Source: Bacteroidales bacterium (GTDB taxonomy: Bacteria > Bacteroidota > Bacteroidia > Bacteroidales > JAAUTT01). From it: DNA of 8,340 bases. The notes under the pieces were generated by a model that saw only the letters and a program-made list of their open reading frames with translations, made no database searches and was not told the DNA's origin. Below, piece by piece: positions 5,132-8,340 of this stretch. The number at the start of each line of letters is the position of its first letter. Within the stretch, counting starts at the first letter, position 1. Where the stretch lies: contig JANXXY010000395.1 in the NCBI GenBank assembly GCA_025350365.1, positions 1 to 8,340 of the forward strand, written 5' to 3'. A program made the position numbers and the translations under genes.

Positions 5132-6469
5132 TTACAATTTAGGCAACTCCCACGGCAACCGATATTGAGGTTTGATAAGTTCATTGGCCTGAGGATCGTT
5201 GATAAACGTATTTGTTTTCCTATCCCAATATACTTTTCGACCTAAGCGATAAGCTATATTTCCAAGATGAGCGTTGATAGCAACGTTAGCGCCAATTTCA
5301 ACATCGCAGATTGGTTTTTTACGGTTTCGGATACACTCAACAAAGTTGGCTGTGTGTTCAACACGGCCATCAGATTCGGCTTTTTGGCTGGCTAAAGGCT
5401 CCATTTTTAGCTTGGTTCTGTCGGCAGCTTCTCTTTCAGCGAGAACTTCCCATCCATTACGGTCAATCACCAGTGTTCCGGTATTTCCAATAAAAGCTAC
5501 CCCATGTTTTCGTCCGTATGGGCCAAGTCCAATACCGATGGTATGCTCCCAGGTCATCATAAAATCGTCGAATTCATAGGCTGAACTCATTAAATCAGGT
5601 GTTTCCATCGCATCATTTGGGAAAGCATATTTGCCTCCGGCAGAAATCACAGAATTAGGTCCACCGGCTTTGGTACCCCACAATACCATGTCGAGCATGT
5701 GTACTCCCCAGTCGGTCATCAACCCACCGGCATAATCCCAGTACCATCGGAAGGACTGATGAAAATGGTTTCTGTTAAAAGGTCGTTTTGGAGCCGGACC
5801 TAACCACATATCATAATCAACACCTGCCGGAACCGGTTCGTCGGGGACAATAGGCACAGCCCCTTTCCAGTCGACATAACTCCAGGCCTTTACCAACCTT
5901 ATGTGACCAAGTTTTCCCGATTGAACATAATCAATCGCATTCTTCCAGTGAATAGCGCTGCGCTGTTGCTGACCAACCTGTACAATGGAGTTATATTTCT
6001 TCTGTGCATTAATCATTAACAAACATTCCTCGATAGTTCGGCCCATCGGTTTCTCAACATACACATCCTTACCGGCCTGGCAACCATGAATCATTGGCAG
6101 GGCATGCCAGTGGTCAGGAGTACATACAAAAATTGCATCCACATCCTTCATGTCGAGAACTTTCCGGTAATCACCCACATTGATGGTCTTTTTTCCGGTA
6201 GCCTTTTCAAGTTCTGCCGAACGCCTACTGAGGACGTTCTGATCAACATCGCACAGAGAAACAAAATCAATTCCAGGTGTTTTAAGTGCCGCTTTAAGGT
6301 TTTCCCAGCCAACACCCTTGCACCCTATTAATGCAGCCCTTACTTTTTCGTTAGGTCCCATTCTGTTTGTACATGCAACAGCTTCAAGCAGAGAAGCGCT
6401 CATTAAAGAGGCAGCAGCAGCGCCTTTGGTAGTAGTAGATATAAAATCGCGGCGCGAAAATGTTTTCAT
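5132..6469 (-). CDS. Tat-exported Gfo/Idh/MocA family oxidoreductase
   Basis: This is a 445-residue NAD(P)-dependent oxidoreductase-like protein, probably acting on a sugar or sugar derivative outside the cytoplasm. The frame is open 23 codons further upstream, but the start at 6469 is chosen because it puts the twin-arginine signal SRRDFI at residues 5-10, followed by a hydrophobic stretch (about 16-32). Cys33 in EAVAC could be lipidated, although the lipobox is poor. The Rossmann domain starts with AALIGCKGVG (45-54), then CDVD (73-76), TPDHWHA (117-123) and the family EKP signature (139-141). The C-terminal substrate domain has VQVGQQQR (163-170), DYDMWLGPAPKRPFN (218-232) and GGLMTDWGVHMLD (248-260), whose Asp253 and His257 lie in the conserved active-site motif. 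The length is normal and no key residue is missing. Gfo/Idh/MocA proteins with Tat signals are very numerous in Bacteroidota; the substrate cannot be read from sequence. It is not clearly in an operon with the DUF3857 gene 210 bp downstream. Confidence 0.9.
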   Translation of the reverse strand: MKTFSRRDFISTTTKGAAAASLMSASLLEAVACTNRMGPNEKVRAALIGCKGVGWENLKAALKTPGIDFVSLCDVDQNVLSRRSAELEKATGKKTINVGDYRKVLDMKDVDAIFVCTPDHWHALPMIHGCQAGKDVYVEKPMGRTIEECLLMINAQKKYNSIVQVGQQQRSAIHWKNAIDYVQSGKLGHIRLVKAWSYVDWKGAVPIVPDEPVPAGVDYDMWLGPAPKRPFNRNHFHQSFRWYWDYAGGLMTDWGVHMLDMVLWGTKAGGPNSVISAGGKYAFPNDAMETPDLMSSAYEFDDFMMTWEHTIGIGLGPYGRKHGVAFIGNTGTLVIDRNGWEVLAEREAADRTKLKMEPLASQKAESDGRVEHTANFVECIRNRKKPICDVEIGANVAINAHLGNIAYRLGRKVYWDRKTNTFINDPQANELIKPQYRLPWELPKL

Positions 6470-6834
6470 GTTCTTAAAGGTTGAGAATTTAGTTGCAAGA
6501 TATAAATTCCATAAGATATTCAAAGGTGAATTTATCATTAGTGCAAACGATTGTAAAAACCCAACTGTTTTGGAAATTTTCCGGCATTAAATTTCATCAA
6601 TGTCGCAGGAAATTTATTCACACCAGAAAGCATGAAACAATGAGTTTTACGTTAAAAGTAGCAAATATGTCAGTTGAGTTTTAAAAATAGTTGAATTCAA
6701 GGTTAGGAATGAAGTAATAATTTACTAATAAATAAACGAATAACAAAACTTTTACTCTCTAATTCCGTAGAATAACCAAATGGTTTGTATATTTTTGGAA
6801 AGTGATAACTATCAGATAACAATAAGTAAACCAA
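6470..6834. other. Divergent intergenic spacer
   Basis: This lies between the minus-strand oxidoreductase and the plus-strand LamG gene. No convincing gene: the frames open here are short and carry no recognisable features. The left part should hold the oxidoreductase promoter, but only partial octamers are seen on the minus strand (6521-6528 and 6662-6669, each one base off TAnnTTTG with no well-spaced -33). The right part holds the LamG gene promoter. The nine-base word AACCAAATG occurs twice, at 6774-6782 and at 6829-6837, the second covering the start codon. Confidence 0.5.
6774..6797 (+). promoter_or_regulatory. Partial promoter of the LamG surface-protein gene
   Basis: TATTTTTG (6790-6797) matches the -7 consensus TAnnTTTG, but no good -33 TTTG is found at 19-21 bases spacing. 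Just upstream lies a small inverted repeat, AACCA-AA-TGGTT (6774-6785), which may be an operator. The inferred transcription start, near 6803, is 32 bases before the ATG at 6835. Confidence 0.45.
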
Positions 6835-8340
6835 ATGCACCAATATCTAATTTCAATGAATAGTGCACTTTTTAGGGTTGCTTTTCGTTCGGCTGGGATT
6901 ATAAAGCTGGTGGATAATGGTATGCGTATTTTTTTACTGATGGTTGCATGCTGGTTATTAGAATTAAACATGGCTCAAGGGCAGTGTCCCAATTATTCAT
7001 ACGAAAAAACTATAAACATCAATCAGGCTAGTAATTCGCCTTTAAGCAATTTCCCTGTAGAAATAAAAATTCCCAAATCAACATTTTCAGGACATTTACA
7101 AACACCACAAGGGTATGACGTAATTTTTACTGATCTGAACTATTCTAAATTAGACCATCAAATTGAACAAGAACTAACAGGAGGACCGAATGACACACTT
7201 ATTGTTTGGGTTAGAATACCAACATTAAGCTCTATTGCAATTACAAAAATAAAAATGCTCTATGGAAAAGTTGGCGCTATAGATCCTTCCGTACAAACAG
7301 TATGGGAAAGTAATTTTAAGTGTGTATGGCATTTAAACCTCCCTGTTATTAATGATCAAACCGTCAATGGCATCGATGGAACCAATTCTTCCTCTACTGA
7401 TGCTAATGGTATGATTGGGGGAGCAAAATATTTCAATGCCAATGCCAAGATAACTGCGGCAAACAAACCAATTCTGGAACCAACAGATAATATTACCGTT
7501 TCCTTATGGTTTAAACGCGATGGTATTCAAAATGAATATGCAAAATTGTTATGGTATGGACAAAATATATCTGATCCATATGGGCCCTATGGTTTGGAAT
7601 TTAATGTTAGTGCTGATGATGATATTGACTTTCATGGTGCAAATAATTCAGTAATGAGCAATGCAATAACAGCAAATGTTATTGCAGATAATACATGGTA
7701 CTATGCAGTCGGAACCTATGATGGCACCAATGTGAAAATATTTCTAAATGGAAATCAAATTAGCGCTAAACCTTTAACGTCTCCACTTGCATATTCTGGA
7801 GGCTTAGGTCTATCAATTGGAGATAGAAATGGGAATGGTCAGGCTTTCCGAGGGTACATTGATGAAACAAGAATTGCGACAACCACACGTTCTCCTGATT
7901 GGATTCTCACCGAATATAGGAATCAATACGCTCCAACTTCATTTTGCCAGATTGATGCAACTGAACGAAAGGTTCCTCATAATTATTATTCTATTGCCTC
8001 CGGAAATTGGAGCGATGGAACAAAATGGTCATGCTCTTCAGGAGGCTCACCTTGCAATGATTATCCTAAGACCAATGATACGGTTTATATTCAAAATGGG
8101 GATGCCATTACTTTAGATTTAAATACAATTATTAGTAGTTTAAATGTTGAGAAGGGGTCGCTGGAATTAGGTGGCTTTAATTTTACGGTAAATGGAAATA
8201 CTAAAATTGATGGTACACTAAATGATAATAATACTGCAGGGAATGATATTTTTGCAGGCTCTGTAAATATTGGAATTACAGGTATTTGGAATACAACCAT
8301 TCAACTCAATTCAACAGCGCTTTATTTTCAAGGAGGAATT
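6835..8340 (+). CDS. Large secreted DUF2341 + LamG surface protein (N-terminal part)
   Basis: One frame is open from ATG 6835 through the window end: 502 codons without a stop, 3' end missing. Residues 30-49 form a signal peptide (MRIFLLMVACWLL core, then NMAQG). About 56-147 is a DUF2341 domain (NFPVEIKIP, GYDVIFTD, HQIEQE, VWVRIP, MLYG). About 163-360 is a LamG/concanavalin-type jelly roll (VWHLNL, GGAKYFNA, ITVSLWFKRDG, WYYAVGTYDG, IFLNGNQI, FRGYIDETRIA), closing with the usual RSPDWILTEYRNQ. From about 383 a new region starts with GNWSDGTKWS and continues with short beta-repeats (IISSLNVEKGSLEL, FTVNGNTKIDGTL), as in beta-helix surface proteins. Such proteins usually bind glycans or act as adhesins and often end in a type IX secretion signal, which cannot be seen here. 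The start is uncertain: 6835 has an A-rich upstream region and the -7 box nearby, and 6835-6921 is more GC-rich than the spacer; 6859 and 6922 are alternatives, the latter giving a conventionally short signal peptide. Confidence 0.85.
   Translation, partial: MHQYLISMNSALFRVAFRSAGIIKLVDNGMRIFLLMVACWLLELNMAQGQCPNYSYEKTININQASNSPLSNFPVEIKIPKSTFSGHLQTPQGYDVIFTDLNYSKLDHQIEQELTGGPNDTLIVWVRIPTLSSIAITKIKMLYGKVGAIDPSVQTVWESNFKCVWHLNLPVINDQTVNGIDGTNSSSTDANGMIGGAKYFNANAKITAANKPILEPTDNITVSLWFKRDGIQNEYAKLLWYGQNISDPYGPYGLEFNVSADDDIDFHGANNSVMSNAITANVIADNTWYYAVGTYDGTNVKIFLNGNQISAKPLTSPLAYSGGLGLSIGDRNGNGQAFRGYIDETRIATTTRSPDWILTEYRNQYAPTSFCQIDATERKVPHNYYSIASGNWSDGTKWSCSSGGSPCNDYPKTNDTVYIQNGDAITLDLNTIISSLNVEKGSLELGGFNFTVNGNTKIDGTLNDNNTAGNDIFAGSVNIGITGIWNTTIQLNSTALYFQGGI

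Noticed and set aside
6470..6538. Upstream 23-codon extension of the oxidoreductase
   Set aside because: It would place 23 residues ahead of the twin-arginine signal, which normally sits near the N-terminus. ATG 6469 gives the standard Tat signal layout.
6493..6684. 63-codon plus-strand frame in the divergent spacer
   Set aside because: No promoter, no recognisable features, and its first part overlaps the antisense extension of the oxidoreductase frame. The composition is that of noncoding AT-rich DNA.
6759..6971. 70-codon minus-strand frame over the start of the LamG gene
   Set aside because: It overlaps antisense the promoter and signal peptide of a 502-codon frame with strong domain evidence.
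7817..8300. Plus (7817-8116) and minus (8091-8300) open frames within the LamG gene
   Set aside because: Both are out-of-frame shadows of the long coding frame, which continues without a stop across them.

Overview
The window is AT-rich, mostly accessory DNA from a member of the Bacteroidota, probably Bacteroidales or a close relative. No 16S gene or other taxonomic marker is present, so I do not name a genus. The lineage is supported by promoter octamers matching the Bacteroidota -7 consensus TAnnTTTG (1327, 2333 and 6790), by the lack of Shine-Dalgarno sites before the genes, and by the protein families: a DUF6427-type polytopic membrane protein, a DUF3857/transglutaminase-fold exported protein, a Tat-exported Gfo/Idh/MocA oxidoreductase, and a large DUF2341 + LamG surface protein.

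Layout, left to right. The last 23 codons of an unidentified + strand gene (1-72) are followed by a 187 bp gap and the DUF6427-like integral membrane protein (260-1246). Next is a self-contained tRNA-Ala(GGC) unit (1350-1426), with its own promoter and a Rho-independent terminator. From about 1470 to 2300 there is no gene; this stretch holds a GC-rich palindromic element bounded by TAATGACC/GGTCATTA (1998-2103) and, at its right edge, palindromes and a promoter belonging to a HicAB toxin-antitoxin operon (hicA 2365-2622, hicB 2685-3017). Downstream lies a convergent intergenic region with a doubtful 42-codon minus-strand ORF. Two separate minus-strand genes follow: a short-tailed DUF3857 protein (3380-4921), and a twin-arginine Gfo/Idh/MocA oxidoreductase whose true start is internal to the longest frame (5132-6469). 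A 365 bp divergent spacer leads to a + strand gene for a large secreted protein (from 6835) that is still open at the window end: signal peptide, DUF2341, a LamG-like jelly roll, then beta-rich repeats. It is easily missed because its stop codon lies outside the window.

Function. hicA and hicB form one regulatory and toxic module, and the inverted repeat over its -33 box is a good candidate for its autoregulatory operator. The other genes are not visibly one pathway. The periplasmic or surface proteins (DUF3857, Gfo/Idh/MocA, LamG) suggest envelope and carbohydrate-related roles but do not form an operon. I found no CRISPR array, insertion sequence, integrase or rRNA. I see no convincing wholly new system. 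The most distinctive points are the HicA variant without the usual catalytic histidine, the operator architecture, the truncated Ser-for-Cys transglutaminase-fold protein and the palindromic element.
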